From the NCBI RefSeq assembly GCF_030811835.1, contig NZ_JAUSRO010000014.1:1-64000 (forward strand): a stretch of 64,000 bases of DNA, written 5' to 3'. Source of the stretch: Variovorax ginsengisoli (lineage in GTDB: Bacteria; Pseudomonadota; Gammaproteobacteria; Burkholderiales; Burkholderiaceae_C). Every line of letters starts with the position of its first letter. The first letter of the stretch is position 1. A program made the translations under genes and the position numbers. Shown here piece after piece: positions 41,430 to 53,795 of this stretch. The notes under the pieces are model-generated. The model worked only from the letters and a program-made list of their open reading frames with translations, made no database searches and was not told the DNA's origin.

Positions 41430-42326
41430 TCAGGCCACAGGAGGCGTCATCGCCGGCAGTCGACGCCGCTCGCGCAACCCCAGCGCTTCGTTGACCAGCA
41501 AGGCACCAATCACCAGCGCCCCGCCTGCGAGCACAGAGGGCGCAGGCACCTCGTCTGCGCCCAGCCAGGCGAGTGCAATGCCGAAAATCACCTCCAGCAG
41601 GGCGAGCAACGCAACCTCGGGGGCCTTCAGCACGCGCGCGCACATCACCGCCAGGATGCAGGGAATCGCCAACTGGAAGATACCCAGGCCGGCCAGCAAG
41701 GACAGATCGTGCGCATTCGCCTGAAAAGGCCAGGCCAGCGGGAGCGTGTACAGCGTGGAGAGCACGGCACCCATCAGCACGGCAGGAATCAGGTCGACTT
41801 CATGACCGCGGGCCTGGGCCTGCTGTGTGACCGTCCAGTTGAAAGCGACGGCCACGGGCACGCACAGGGCGACCCACGTGCCGGCCATCGACCCCTGTCC
41901 AAACTGCCGTCCGTACATCCAGGCAATGCCGGCACCGGCCACCGCGATGGCGCCCCATGTGCGAGCGGGCAGACGATGCCCGATGACGACGCGCGCCACC
42001 AGTGCGGTGAACAGCGGGCCGACCGCCATCGTCACCAGCACGTTGGCCGTGGACGTCATGGTGAGCGCCACCATGAAGGCGGTGAACATCACGCTCCAGC
42101 AAAGGCCGGAAATCCACAAGGCAGCGCCGCCCTGGCGCATCCGGAGGAACACCCCCCGGCCCTGCCATGCCGGCAGGATGACCAACAGGGCCCCCACGGT
42201 GAACAGGCTGCGCCAGAACGTCACCTCGAAGCTGCGCGCGGCCTCGAGCTGGCGTGTGACCACGCCCGCTGTCGCCCACATCAGGGTGACGAGGACCATG
42301 AGCGCCACAGCGCGACCATGTTTCAT
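41430..42326 (-). CDS. EamA/DMT-family transporter
   Basis: A 298-aa inner-membrane protein with about ten helices and two EamA repeats (LMVLVTLMWATAGVVTRQLEAARSFEVTFWR; GTWVALCVPVAVAFNWTVTQQA ... EVALLALLEVIFGIALAWLGADE). It is a probable metabolite exporter and is not closely similar to the EamA protein at 27904. It sits after typA on the same strand (38 bases) and ends at the bidirectional terminator, so it may be the last gene of the typA transcript. Confidence 0.86.
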   Translation of the reverse strand: MKHGRAVALMVLVTLMWATAGVVTRQLEAARSFEVTFWRSLFTVGALLVILPAWQGRGVFLRMRQGGAALWISGLCWSVMFTAFMVALTMTSTANVLVTMAVGPLFTALVARVVIGHRLPARTWGAIAVAGAGIAWMYGRQFGQGSMAGTWVALCVPVAVAFNWTVTQQAQARGHEVDLIPAVLMGAVLSTLYTLPLAWPFQANAHDLSLLAGLGIFQLAIPCILAVMCARVLKAPEVALLALLEVIFGIALAWLGADEVPAPSVLAGGALVIGALLVNEALGLRERRRLPAMTPPVA

Positions 42327-42364
42327 GACACGACGTATGCGCTGCGGGCGGGTGTGGCGTCAGC

Positions 42365-44188
42365 TCAGCGGCTGGCGCGCTTGCGGTCGCTTTCCTTCAA
42401 GTGGCGCTTGCGCAGGCGCACGCTCTTGGGCGTGATTTCGACCAGTTCGTCGTCCTCGATGAATTCCACACCGTATTCCAGCGTGAGATCGATCGGCGGC
42501 GTGATCTTGATCGCATCTTCCTTGCCGGACACGCGGAAGTTGGTCAGCTGCTTGGTGCGCGTGGCGTTCACCACCAGGTCGTTGTCGCGGCTGTGGATGC
42601 CGACGATCATGCCTTCGTACACCGGGTCGTTGGCGCGCACGAACATGCGGCCGCGGTCGTCGAGCTTGCCCAGGGCGTAGGTGAAGATTTCACCGTCGTC
42701 CATCGAGATCAGCACGCCTTGCTTGCGGCCACCGATGTCGCCCTTGTGTGGCTCGTAGCTGTCGAAGATGTTCGAGATCAGGCCCGAACCGCGCGTCAGG
42801 TTCAGGAATTCGTTCGTGAAGCCGATCAAGCCGCGCGCTGGAATGCGGTATTCCAGGCGCACACGGCCACGGCCGTCCGGCTCCATGTTGACCAGATCGC
42901 CCTTGCGTTCGCCCAGCGCCTGCATCACGCCGCCCTGGTGCTGTTCTTCGATGTCGGCAGTCACCAGTTCGATGGGTTCGTACTTCTCGCCGTCCACGTC
43001 CTTCATCACCACACGCGGCTTGCTCACGGCCATCTCGAAGCCTTCGCGACGCATGTTCTCCAGCAGGATGGTCAGGTGCAGTTCACCACGGCCCATGACC
43101 TCGAAGATGCCTTCTTCGTCGGTTTCCTTCACGCGGAGTGCCACGTTGTGCTGCAGTTCCTTCTGCAGGCGGTCCCAGATCTGGCGGCTGGTGACGAACT
43201 TGCCTTCGCGGCCTGCCAGCGGGCTGGTATTCACGCAGAAGTTCATGGTCAGCGTCGGTTCGTCGACCTTGAGCATCGGCAGCGGCGCAGGGCTGGACGG
43301 ATCGGTCACGGTGACGCCGATGTTCAGGTCGGCGATGCCGTTGATCAGTACGATCTCGCCCGGACCGGCTTCCGGGGTCTGGACACGGTCCAGACCCTGG
43401 AAGGTCAGCACCTGGTTGACACGGCCCTTGATGGCCTTGCCGTCCGGACCTTCCATGACCACGACGTCCATCATCGGCTTGATCGTGCCCTGGCTGATGC
43501 GGCCCACGCCGATGCGACCCACGAAAGTCGAAAAGTCGAGCGCGGAGATTTGCAGTTGCAGCGGCGCAGCCGGGTCACCCTTCTGGGGCGGCACGTGCTT
43601 GAGCACGGTGTTGAACAGGGCCGACATGTCGGGGCCCCACTGCTCGCCCGGTGCGCCTTCTTCCAGCGACGACCAGCCGTTGATACCCGATGCATAGACG
43701 ACAGGGAAATCGAGCTGCTCATCGGAAGCGCCAAGCTTGTCGAACAGGTCAAAGGCGGCATTGACCACGAAGTCCGGGCGCGCACCCGGTTTGTCGACCT
43801 TGTTCACGACCAGAATCGGCTTGAGGCCCAGCGCCAGTGCCTTCTTGGTCACGAAACGCGTCTGGGGCATCGGGCCTTCTTGCGCGTCGATCAGCAGCAC
43901 CACGCCGTCGACCATCGACAGTGCGCGTTCCACTTCGCCGCCGAAGTCCGCGTGGCCGGGGGTGTCGACGATGTTGATGTGCGTGCCTTCCCAGGTCACG
44001 GCGCAGTTCTTGGCCAGGATGGTGATGCCGCGTTCCTTTTCGATCGCGTTGTTGTCCATCACCGTGTCGACGACCTTTTCATGGTCGGCGAACGTGCCGG
44101 ACTGGCGCAGAAGCTGGTCAACCATCGTGGTCTTGCCATGGTCCACGTGGGCAATGATGGCGATATTGCGGATTTGCTTGGTACTCAT
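42365..44188 (-). CDS. typA: Ribosome-associated GTPase TypA/BipA
   Basis: A 607-aa translational GTPase: G1 AHVDHGKTT, G3 DTPGHADFGGEV, G4 NKVDKPGARP, then EF-G-like domains and the BipA C-terminal domain (GKLDDRGRMFVRANDPVYEGMIVGIH). It helps 50S assembly at low temperature and stress responses. Start ATG 44188 overlaps the truB stop (ATGA). Upstream in-frame codons belong to truB sequence read in another frame. Confidence 0.97.
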   Translation of the reverse strand: MSTKQIRNIAIIAHVDHGKTTMVDQLLRQSGTFADHEKVVDTVMDNNAIEKERGITILAKNCAVTWEGTHINIVDTPGHADFGGEVERALSMVDGVVLLIDAQEGPMPQTRFVTKKALALGLKPILVVNKVDKPGARPDFVVNAAFDLFDKLGASDEQLDFPVVYASGINGWSSLEEGAPGEQWGPDMSALFNTVLKHVPPQKGDPAAPLQLQISALDFSTFVGRIGVGRISQGTIKPMMDVVVMEGPDGKAIKGRVNQVLTFQGLDRVQTPEAGPGEIVLINGIADLNIGVTVTDPSSPAPLPMLKVDEPTLTMNFCVNTSPLAGREGKFVTSRQIWDRLQKELQHNVALRVKETDEEGIFEVMGRGELHLTILLENMRREGFEMAVSKPRVVMKDVDGEKYEPIELVTADIEEQHQGGVMQALGERKGDLVNMEPDGRGRVRLEYRIPARGLIGFTNEFLNLTRGSGLISNIFDSYEPHKGDIGGRKQGVLISMDDGEIFTYALGKLDDRGRMFVRANDPVYEGMIVGIHSRDNDLVVNATRTKQLTNFRVSGKEDAIKITPPIDLTLEYGVEFIEDDELVEITPKSVRLRKRHLKESDRKRASR

Positions 44189-45159
44189 GGTGTCGTTTCG
44201 CAGGTAGGTGCGTTCTGAGGTGCGTTCAAAAGGATTTGCTGGATTTCGATGGGGTTCAGCAAGCGCCCCGGGATCAATTCGTTGGCCGTCACGTGCGCGG
44301 TGCCCAGGAAGGCGACCGGCGCGCTGCCGAACACGGCCACTTCGTCGGCATCGGCCCAGTCGCCGCGCCGGCGCAGGCCGGAGAGAAAACGTGCCGCATC
44401 TTCCGTGCCCAGCATGACGCGACCGTGGCCGGCCACCAGGGCTTCGGGCGGCAGCAGTTGGGCCAGGCGCACGTCCTCGCCCATCGCCTCCAGCGCAGCC
44501 AGCGTCACGCACTGCGCTTGGCCGAAATCGCCGGTTGCAATGCGCCGCAGCGAGCGCAGATGGGCGCCACAACCGAGCGCTTCGCCGATGTCTTCGCCGA
44601 GCGTTCGGATGTAGGTGCCCTTGCTCACGCGAGCGACGATGCGGATCAGTTCGGGCTCGATCGCCGTCACCGACAATTCATGGATCACGACATCGCGCGG
44701 CGCGCGCTCGATCTCGATGCCTTCACGGGCATATTCGTAGAGCGCCTTGCCGTCTTTCTTGAGGGCGCTGTGCATGGGAGGCACCTGACGCAACGGGCCC
44801 GTGAACTGCGCCTGAACGCGTGCCAGATCATCGACCGAGACCTGCACCGGGCGCTCGGCGATCACATCGCCTTCGGCATCCCCGGTGGACGTCTTCACGC
44901 CCAGACGCGCCGTCGCTTCATAGGTTTTGTCCGCATCGAGGTGCAGTTGGCTGAACTTGGTGGCTGCACCGAAGCACAACGGCAACACGCCGGTCGCCAG
45001 CGGATCGAGCGTCCCGGTGTGACCCGCTTTTTCAGCGCGCAGCAACCACTTGGCTTTCTGCAACGCCTGGTTGCTGGAAAGGCCGAGTGGTTTGTCGAGC
45101 AACAACACCCCATGCACGGGGCGCCGCTGCACCCGTGTGCGTGGCGCGTTCACCGTCAT
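44185..45159 (-). CDS. truB: tRNA pseudouridine(55) synthase TruB
   Basis: A 324-aa enzyme forming pseudouridine 55 in the T-loop of tRNAs. HGVLLLDKPLGLSSNQALQKAKWLL, catalytic Asp in GHTGTLDPLATGVLPLCFG, and SKGTYIRTLGEDIG are intact; a C-terminal PUA-like part follows. It overlaps rbfA upstream and typA downstream, as expected in a tightly coupled operon. Confidence 0.97.
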   Translation of the reverse strand: MTVNAPRTRVQRRPVHGVLLLDKPLGLSSNQALQKAKWLLRAEKAGHTGTLDPLATGVLPLCFGAATKFSQLHLDADKTYEATARLGVKTSTGDAEGDVIAERPVQVSVDDLARVQAQFTGPLRQVPPMHSALKKDGKALYEYAREGIEIERAPRDVVIHELSVTAIEPELIRIVARVSKGTYIRTLGEDIGEALGCGAHLRSLRRIATGDFGQAQCVTLAALEAMGEDVRLAQLLPPEALVAGHGRVMLGTEDAARFLSGLRRRGDWADADEVAVFGSAPVAFLGTAHVTANELIPGRLLNPIEIQQILLNAPQNAPTCETTP

Positions 45160-45527
45160 TCGTCTTTCGAACGGGAGGCGACGGCCTGGGCAATCAGCGC
45201 ATTCATGTCGGCCGCACGCTCGGTGGTGCGATCGAACAGGAAGTGCAGCGTCGGTACGGTGTGGATCTGCAGGCGCTTGAACAGGCCGTTGCGCAGGAAG
45301 CCTGCGGCCTGGTTCAGCGCCTCGGTGGTGACGACCGGATCGCCCACGAGCAGGCTGAAGTAGATCTTCGCGTGCGCGTAGTCGGGCGTGACCTCGACCG
45401 CCTGGATCGTGACCATGCCCACGCGCGGATCCTTCAACTCGCGCGCGATCAACTCCGTCAGATCGCGCTGGATCTGATCGGCAACCTTGAACGCGCGGTT
45501 AGGGGCGGCAGCTTTTCTTTTAGGCAT
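45156..45527 (-). CDS. rbfA: Ribosome-binding factor A
   Basis: A 123-aa KH-fold factor for 30S maturation: RAFKVADQIQRDLTELIARELKDPRVGMVTIQAVEVTPDYAHAKIYFSLL and LRNGLFKRLQIHTVPTLHFLFD. It overlaps truB by 4 bases. A 150-base gap with a palindromic element separates it from infB. Confidence 0.96.
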   Translation of the reverse strand: MPKRKAAAPNRAFKVADQIQRDLTELIARELKDPRVGMVTIQAVEVTPDYAHAKIYFSLLVGDPVVTTEALNQAAGFLRNGLFKRLQIHTVPTLHFLFDRTTERAADMNALIAQAVASRSKDE

Positions 45528-45587
45528 GTGAGGAGCGAGGACTCGTCATCGTCTCAGACTTCATCGCGTTCGTGAACCCTTCGCGAA

Positions 45588-45637
45588 ACACCGCGGAACC
45601 GGGTTTGCCGGGCCGCAGGTGTTGCCCCTGCAAGGGG
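45588..45637. repeat. REP-like double-hairpin element between infB and rbfA
   Basis: The 150-base gap 45528-45677 contains a nested dyad, ACACC...CCGG...CCGG...GGTGT (45588-45622), followed at once by CCCCT-GCA-AGGGG (45625-45637). It resembles GC-rich palindromic intergenic elements common in Comamonadaceae chromosomes (from memory). It could act as a partial terminator or mRNA stabiliser within the operon. Confidence 0.4.
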
Positions 45638-45677
45638 GTGGGCGTTGCGACACGAAGTGCGCGAAGACTGGGGGTGA

Positions 45678-48617
<2,940 letters not shown>

Positions 48618-48641
48618 ATGTGGTTCGTGCCTCCATGACCG

Positions 48642-50126
48642 TCACTCTTGGCCCGCGAACCAATGTTCACGGGCTTTCAAGATGAGGGCTTTGGCGTCAT
48701 CGGCGGAATGGCCGGTGATCTCGGTGAGTTCGTCGACCGCGAGGTCGGCCAGGTCGTCACGGGTGTGAACACCCGCCTCGGCCAATTTCGGAATGAGTTC
48801 GGCGTCGAGACCTTCGAGGTCGCGCAGATTCTGCGAAACGCCCTCCGCACTCTCTTCCTTGGCGATCTCCATCGTGAGCAGCGCATCCTTGGCACGCGAA
48901 CGCAGCTCGTTGATGGTGTCCTCGTCGAAACTCTCGATTTCGAGCAGCTCGGAGATCGGCACGTAGGCCACTTCCTCGAGGCTGGTGAAACCTTCGTTGA
49001 TCAGGATGTCGGCGATTTCCTCGTCCACATCGAGCTTTTCCATGAACAGCTTGCGGCTGGAGTCGGTTTCGAGTGCCAGCTTCTGGGCCGACTCGTTCGC
49101 ATCCATGATGTTGATCTTCCACCCTGTCAGGTCGGAAGCCAGGCGCACGTTCTGTCCACCACGGCCGATGGCGATGGCGAGGTTTTCCTCGTCGACCACC
49201 ACGTCCATGGCGTGCTTTTCCTCATCGACCACGATCGACGACACGTTAGCCGGGGCCAGGGCGCCGATCACGAACTGTGCGGGGTCTTCCGACCACAGCA
49301 CGATGTCGACGCGCTCGCCGGCGAGTTCATTGGTCACCGCGTTCACGCGGGTGCCGCGCACGCCGACACAGGTGCCGATCGGATCGACACGCTTGTCGTG
49401 CGACAGCACGGCGATCTTGGCACGCGAACCAGGGTCGCGGGCACAGCTCTTGATTTCCAGCAAACCCTGTTCGATCTCGGGCACTTCCTGGCGGAACAGC
49501 TCGATCATGAACGCAGGCGCCGAGCGCGACAGGATGATCGGCGCGCCGCGCAGCGTCAGGTCGACCTCCATGATCATGGCCCGCACGCGGTCGCCGTTGC
49601 GCAGGTTTTCCTTGGCGATCATCTCGCTGCGACGCAGGCGGCCTTCGACGCGCCCGGCTTCCACGATGATGTCGCCCTTGTCCAGGCGCTTGACCGTGCC
49701 CACGAAGATCTTGTCGCCACGGGACATGAAGTCGTTGAGCAGCATTTCGCGCTCGGCGTCGCGAATCTTCTGCAGGATGACCTGCTTGGCGGCCATGGCA
49801 CCAATGCGACCGATCGGCACCGAGTCCACCGATTCCTCGATGTACTCGTCGACTTCGATGTCGGGCATTTCTTCCTTGGCTTCGAACAGGAGGATTTCCT
49901 GCTCGGGCAGCTGCAGGCCAGCCTCATCGGGAACGACGTGCCAACGACGGAAGGTTTCGTAGTCGCCGCTGTCGCGATCGACCGCGACGCGGATGTCCAC
50001 ATCGCCCGGATAGAGCTTCTTGGTCGCTTGCGCCAGCGCCGATTCGACCGCGCCAAAGACCACGTCGCGCTCGACGTTCTTCTCGCGCGAGATCGCATCC
50101 ACCAACATCAACATTTCGCGATTCAT
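48642..50126 (-). CDS. nusA: Transcription termination/antitermination factor NusA
   Basis: A 494-aa RNA-polymerase-binding factor: N-terminal domain, S1 domain (GDKIFVGTVKRLDKGDIIVEAGRVEG), KH domains (DPIGTCVGVRGTRVNAVTNELAGERVDIVLW; IAIGRGGQNVRLASDLTGWKINIM) and two C-terminal acidic repeats. It lies between rimP and infB. It is relevant that the operon leader contains a terminator hairpin on which NusA could act. Confidence 0.98.
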   Translation of the reverse strand: MNREMLMLVDAISREKNVERDVVFGAVESALAQATKKLYPGDVDIRVAVDRDSGDYETFRRWHVVPDEAGLQLPEQEILLFEAKEEMPDIEVDEYIEESVDSVPIGRIGAMAAKQVILQKIRDAEREMLLNDFMSRGDKIFVGTVKRLDKGDIIVEAGRVEGRLRRSEMIAKENLRNGDRVRAMIMEVDLTLRGAPIILSRSAPAFMIELFRQEVPEIEQGLLEIKSCARDPGSRAKIAVLSHDKRVDPIGTCVGVRGTRVNAVTNELAGERVDIVLWSEDPAQFVIGALAPANVSSIVVDEEKHAMDVVVDEENLAIAIGRGGQNVRLASDLTGWKINIMDANESAQKLALETDSSRKLFMEKLDVDEEIADILINEGFTSLEEVAYVPISELLEIESFDEDTINELRSRAKDALLTMEIAKEESAEGVSQNLRDLEGLDAELIPKLAEAGVHTRDDLADLAVDELTEITGHSADDAKALILKAREHWFAGQE

Positions 50127-50144
50127 GCCACTACGCTCCTCTTG

Positions 50145-50780
50145 TCAGTCCGACACTTCCGTGCCGCCAATATCCGATGAACCCTCGGAGGTCCTGGCCT
50201 TGCGACCCTTGAAATCCACGATCGGCGCGAGCCGCGCTTCGCGCAGTTCGGCCAATACGAAGCCCAGCGCCTGCAACGGTGCGGGCGGGCGCTTCTTGCT
50301 GACTCTTTGTCCCGGCTTCGGTGCCGACTTGCCTTCGGGCTCCTGGCTCCAGACGATCTGCCAGCCACCGCCATCGGCACGCTCGAGCGTGCCGCGAAAC
50401 TTCTTGCGCGAGGCCGACACGAGGCCGCCAGCGGCCGCTCCCATGGGGGCCTTGAGCGTGACGTCGATCACCTCGCCGACGAAACGCTCGAAATCCTGCT
50501 CATGGCGCAACGGGCGGTCGATACCGGGCGAGGACACCTCGAGCCGCTTGTATTCCGCACCATCCACCTCGAGGGCGAACTGCAACTGACGCGTGACTTT
50601 TTCGCAGTCTTCCACCGTCACGAACGGCTCAGGTGCGCCTACTGCAGCACCTTCTGCCGCAGCGCCCTGCCAGGGCAAATCGATCGTGACACGCAGCAAC
50701 CCTCCGGCCGAGCGCTCGATCTCGACCAAGTCATAGCCGAGCCCGGCCACGGTCTGTTCCACTGTCTGCTGCAATGCCAC
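50145..50780 (-). CDS. rimP: Ribosome maturation factor RimP
   Basis: A 211-aa factor for 30S assembly. VEQTVAGLGYDLVEIERSAGGLLRVTIDLP, CEKVTRQLQFALEVDG and LEVSSPGIDRPLRHEQDFERFVGEVIDVTL are the family signature. A Pro/Lys-rich C-terminal extension follows (KPGQRVSKKRPPAPLQ). GTG 50780 (VALQQTVEQTV) fits homologues; the ATG at 50873 would put the start inside the leader hairpin region. First gene of the operon. Confidence 0.92.
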   Translation of the reverse strand: MALQQTVEQTVAGLGYDLVEIERSAGGLLRVTIDLPWQGAAAEGAAVGAPEPFVTVEDCEKVTRQLQFALEVDGAEYKRLEVSSPGIDRPLRHEQDFERFVGEVIDVTLKAPMGAAAGGLVSASRKKFRGTLERADGGGWQIVWSQEPEGKSAPKPGQRVSKKRPPAPLQALGFVLAELREARLAPIVDFKGRKARTSEGSSDIGGTEVSD

Positions 50781-50878
50781 GTGTCTGTATTCGCCTTCTG
50801 GTGTTGCCCGATGCCATCCCTGCGCCGCTTTGCCGCTACGCCGGACCAGCCACTTCGAGAATGCTTCGACCAAATAAA

Positions 50879-50926
50879 AAACGGGCGGTTGGTACCCGCC
50901 CGTTTGGTCGTGAGCCTCGAATTATA
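50879..50926 (-). promoter_or_regulatory. rimP operon promoter and leader terminator/attenuator
   Basis: On the minus strand a consensus -10 TATAAT lies at 50926-50921 (weak -35). About 10 bases past the expected start comes a 10-base-pair stem (AAACGGGCGG 50879-50888 with CCGCCCGTTT 50896-50905, loop 7), followed by TTTTTTATTT. It works as a terminator leftward only. It may end the MFS gene upstream, attenuate the rimP-nusA-infB operon, or both. Confidence 0.6.
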
Positions 50927-50954
50927 TGCCAATTGTGTTTAAAAACAGGGGCAT

Positions 50955-52160
50955 TCAATAGGCGGCGCTCTGGGGAGCGGCTAAAGCGCGACGCCAGACG
51001 AAGACAAATAGCCCCGCGCCGAGCGCCAGCACCGCCGCGGCGGCGACCAGCGGAACGCCGAAGGAGCCCGTCCGCTGGGCCAGCGGCGCCGCAAAAAGCG
51101 GTCCCAGAATCTGGCCGACGCCGTAGGAGGCGGTCGCGTAGCCGATCAGCCCCGCTGCCGCGTCACCGCGCAGCCGGCGTGCTTCCCTTACTGCGAACAG
51201 GGTGATTGCCGTAAATGGCATGCCCAGAAGGAGGCTTCCAAGCGCAAACCCGGTGATGGTCGGCCAGGCGACTGTCAGCAAGACGCCGGCAGACTGCAAC
51301 GCGTAGGCGATCGCCAGCAGCAGCCGGTTGTCCCAATGCGCAGGCGCCCGCGCACCGATCAACGCGCCCGGAACGATGGCAAGACCGAACAGCGGCCAGA
51401 AGAAGTCAGGCCAGGTCGAGCCGGGCAGTGCGTGCCGCGCGATGACGGGCAAAAAGGTCGCCGTGATGATGTAGCCGAACCCCGCCAGCCCGTACAGACC
51501 GACCAGCCAGCGCGCATCGCGGTGGTCCGCCGCCGGATTGGTGCGCGTCGGCGCTGCCGCCATGGGCGCGTTGCCTGGCGTCGTGGCGGGGGCTGCATCA
51601 TTGAACACCCGCCAGATGATGGCGATCAGCACCACGGCGAGAAGACCCAGCCCGATCCAGCCAACCTGCGAGCCCCATCGGCCGACCGCCCCGCCCAGCA
51701 GGCCCGTGGCGGCAATGCCGATGCCCGGGCCCGTGTAGATCACACCGCCCAAGGCCGGCGAACCGGTTTCCGCCAGGCGCCGGAGGCCCCAGCCGGAAGC
51801 GAATACGAATGTCCAGGCACTCACGACGCCCGCCAGGGTGCGCAGGACGCCCCAAGCAGTGAAGCCGTGCAGCAGCCCCATGCCGAGCAACAGCGCCGCA
51901 GTGGCGACCAGGCCCGCGCGCACCATGAAGGCGGCGCGAAACCGGATCGACGCGCACGACACGGCGCCCACGAAATAGCCCAGGTAGTTGAGCGACGCCA
52001 GCAAACCACCCCCTTGCAGGTCGAGCTTGCCCTCGTGCAGCATGATCGGCAGCATGGGCGTGAAGGCGAAGCGCCCCAGCCCCATGGCCACCGCCAGCGT
52101 GACCATGCAAGCCAGCGCGGCGCGCCAGGCGCCGCGGCGGTCGTATCCGAGAGTCTGCAT
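50955..52160 (-). CDS. YbfB/YjiJ family MFS transporter
   Basis: A 401-aa inner-membrane protein with 12 helices. The opening CMVTLAVAMGLGRFAFTPMLPIML and GGLLASLNYLGYFVGA are the signature of the YbfB/YjiJ family. FVFASGWGLRRL and GGVIYTGPGIGIAATGLLGG follow. Substrate unknown. It lies between yejF (24 bases away, same strand) and the rimP promoter, so it may be transcribed with the yej operon. Confidence 0.88.
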   Translation of the reverse strand: MQTLGYDRRGAWRAALACMVTLAVAMGLGRFAFTPMLPIMLHEGKLDLQGGGLLASLNYLGYFVGAVSCASIRFRAAFMVRAGLVATAALLLGMGLLHGFTAWGVLRTLAGVVSAWTFVFASGWGLRRLAETGSPALGGVIYTGPGIGIAATGLLGGAVGRWGSQVGWIGLGLLAVVLIAIIWRVFNDAAPATTPGNAPMAAAPTRTNPAADHRDARWLVGLYGLAGFGYIITATFLPVIARHALPGSTWPDFFWPLFGLAIVPGALIGARAPAHWDNRLLLAIAYALQSAGVLLTVAWPTITGFALGSLLLGMPFTAITLFAVREARRLRGDAAAGLIGYATASYGVGQILGPLFAAPLAQRTGSFGVPLVAAAAVLALGAGLFVFVWRRALAAPQSAAY

Positions 52161-52184
52161 TCCGGGTGATGCCTTGTTAGTCAG

Positions 52185-53795
52185 TCAGTCTGCCAGCGCC
52201 GCGGCGACCAGCTTGCGTGTATAGGGATGGCTGGGCGCATCGAGCACCTGGTCGACCGGCCCCGACTCCAGGATGGCACCGTCCTTCATGACGATGACCT
52301 GGTGCGCCATCGCGCGGATCACCTCCACATCGTGCGTGATCAGCAGGAAGCTCAGGCCGCGCTCGCGCTGCAGGCGTTGCAGCAGGCCAAGCACCTGCTT
52401 CTGGATCGTGACGTCGAGCGCGCTGGTCGGCTCATCGAGCACCAGCAGTTGCGGATCGACGATGAGCGCGCGCGCGATCGCCAGGCGTTGACGCTGGCCG
52501 CCGGAGAATTCGTGCGGATAACGATCGAGCAGCGCAGGGAACTGCGCCTGCGTCAGGCCAACGTCGGCCAGCGCGGTGAGCGCACGCGCGCGACGGGCGG
52601 CCGTGTCCAGCTCCGGCGCATGCACGGTCAACCCTTCCCCCACGATCTGCTCGACCGTCATGCGCGGCGACAGCGAGGAAAACGGGTCCTGGAACACCAC
52701 CTGCATGACCCGGCGCAGCGCGCGGTCGCTCTGGCGGCTGGCGGCCCAGCGCTGGCCCGCCACGTCCAGCTGGCCCTCGTGGCGCAACAGCCCCAGCGCC
52801 GCCAGCGCCAGCGTCGACTTGCCGGAGCCCGACTCCCCCACCACGCCCAGCGTCTCGCCGGGCGCTATACGGAAATCGGCACCCTGCACTGCAACGAAGG
52901 CGCCTTTGCGAAACCAGCCCGCCACGCCGGCAATCGGCACCGGATAGCTCACGCGCAACGCCGTTGCCTTGAGCACCGGCGCGGCATCGGCGCGCGCCGG
53001 CACGGCCGCCACGTCACGCGTGGGCCGGCTGTCGATCAACTTGCGGGTGTACGGATGCCGAGGTGCGTCGAACACGGTGGCCACGGCGCCATGCTCGACG
53101 ATGTGACCGCTTTCCATCACTGCCACCCGGTCGGCAAAACGCCGCACCAGGTTGAGGTCGTGCGTGATCAGCAGCACGGCCATGCCGTGCTTGCGCTGCA
53201 GGTCGGCCAGCAGATCGAGAATCTGGGCGCGCACCGTGACGTCGAGCGCGGTGGTCGGCTCGTCGGCCAGCAGCAGGCGTGGCTTGCAAGCCAGCGCCAT
53301 GGCGATCATCGCGCGCTGGCGCTGGCCGCCGGAGAGCTGGTGCGGCAGCGCCCGCGCCCGTCGCGCCGGCTCCGGAATGCCGGTGTCCGCCAGCAACTGC
53401 ACCGCCACCGCCTGCGCATCGCGCTGGCTGAGGCCTTTATGGAGTTCCAGCACTTCAGCAATCTGGTCACCCACGCTGTAGAGCGCATTGAGCGCGGTCA
53501 TGGGCTCCTGGAAGATCATGGCGATCTCCTTGCCGCGGATGCCGCGCAACGCACGCTCAGGCATCGCGAGCAGGTCGCGCGCGCCGCCATCCGCGCCCGC
53601 GAACTGCGCGGCACCAGCGACCTCGGCGTTCTGCACCAGACGCAAGAGGCTCAGCGCAGTCACCGTCTTGCCGGAGCCGGACTCGCCGACCAGCGCCAGC
53701 TTTTCGCCCACACCGATCTGGAAGTCGATGCCATGCACCACCTCCTTGCCTGCGAAGCCGATGCGCAGGCCCTTGACGTCGAGCAGCGCCTTCAT
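52185..53795 (-). CDS. yejF: Peptide ABC transporter, dual ATP-binding protein YejF
   Basis: A 536-aa protein with two ABC cassettes: Walker A GESGSGKT with LSGGQRQR and LLADEPTTALD, then GESGSGKS with FSGGQRQR and LVLDEPTSALD. Each has the HPYTRKL tail of oligopeptide-type ATPases. It powers the YejBE channel. ATG 53795 overlaps the yejE stop by 4 bases. Confidence 0.95.
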   Translation of the reverse strand: MKALLDVKGLRIGFAGKEVVHGIDFQIGVGEKLALVGESGSGKTVTALSLLRLVQNAEVAGAAQFAGADGGARDLLAMPERALRGIRGKEIAMIFQEPMTALNALYSVGDQIAEVLELHKGLSQRDAQAVAVQLLADTGIPEPARRARALPHQLSGGQRQRAMIAMALACKPRLLLADEPTTALDVTVRAQILDLLADLQRKHGMAVLLITHDLNLVRRFADRVAVMESGHIVEHGAVATVFDAPRHPYTRKLIDSRPTRDVAAVPARADAAPVLKATALRVSYPVPIAGVAGWFRKGAFVAVQGADFRIAPGETLGVVGESGSGKSTLALAALGLLRHEGQLDVAGQRWAASRQSDRALRRVMQVVFQDPFSSLSPRMTVEQIVGEGLTVHAPELDTAARRARALTALADVGLTQAQFPALLDRYPHEFSGGQRQRLAIARALIVDPQLLVLDEPTSALDVTIQKQVLGLLQRLQRERGLSFLLITHDVEVIRAMAHQVIVMKDGAILESGPVDQVLDAPSHPYTRKLVAAALAD

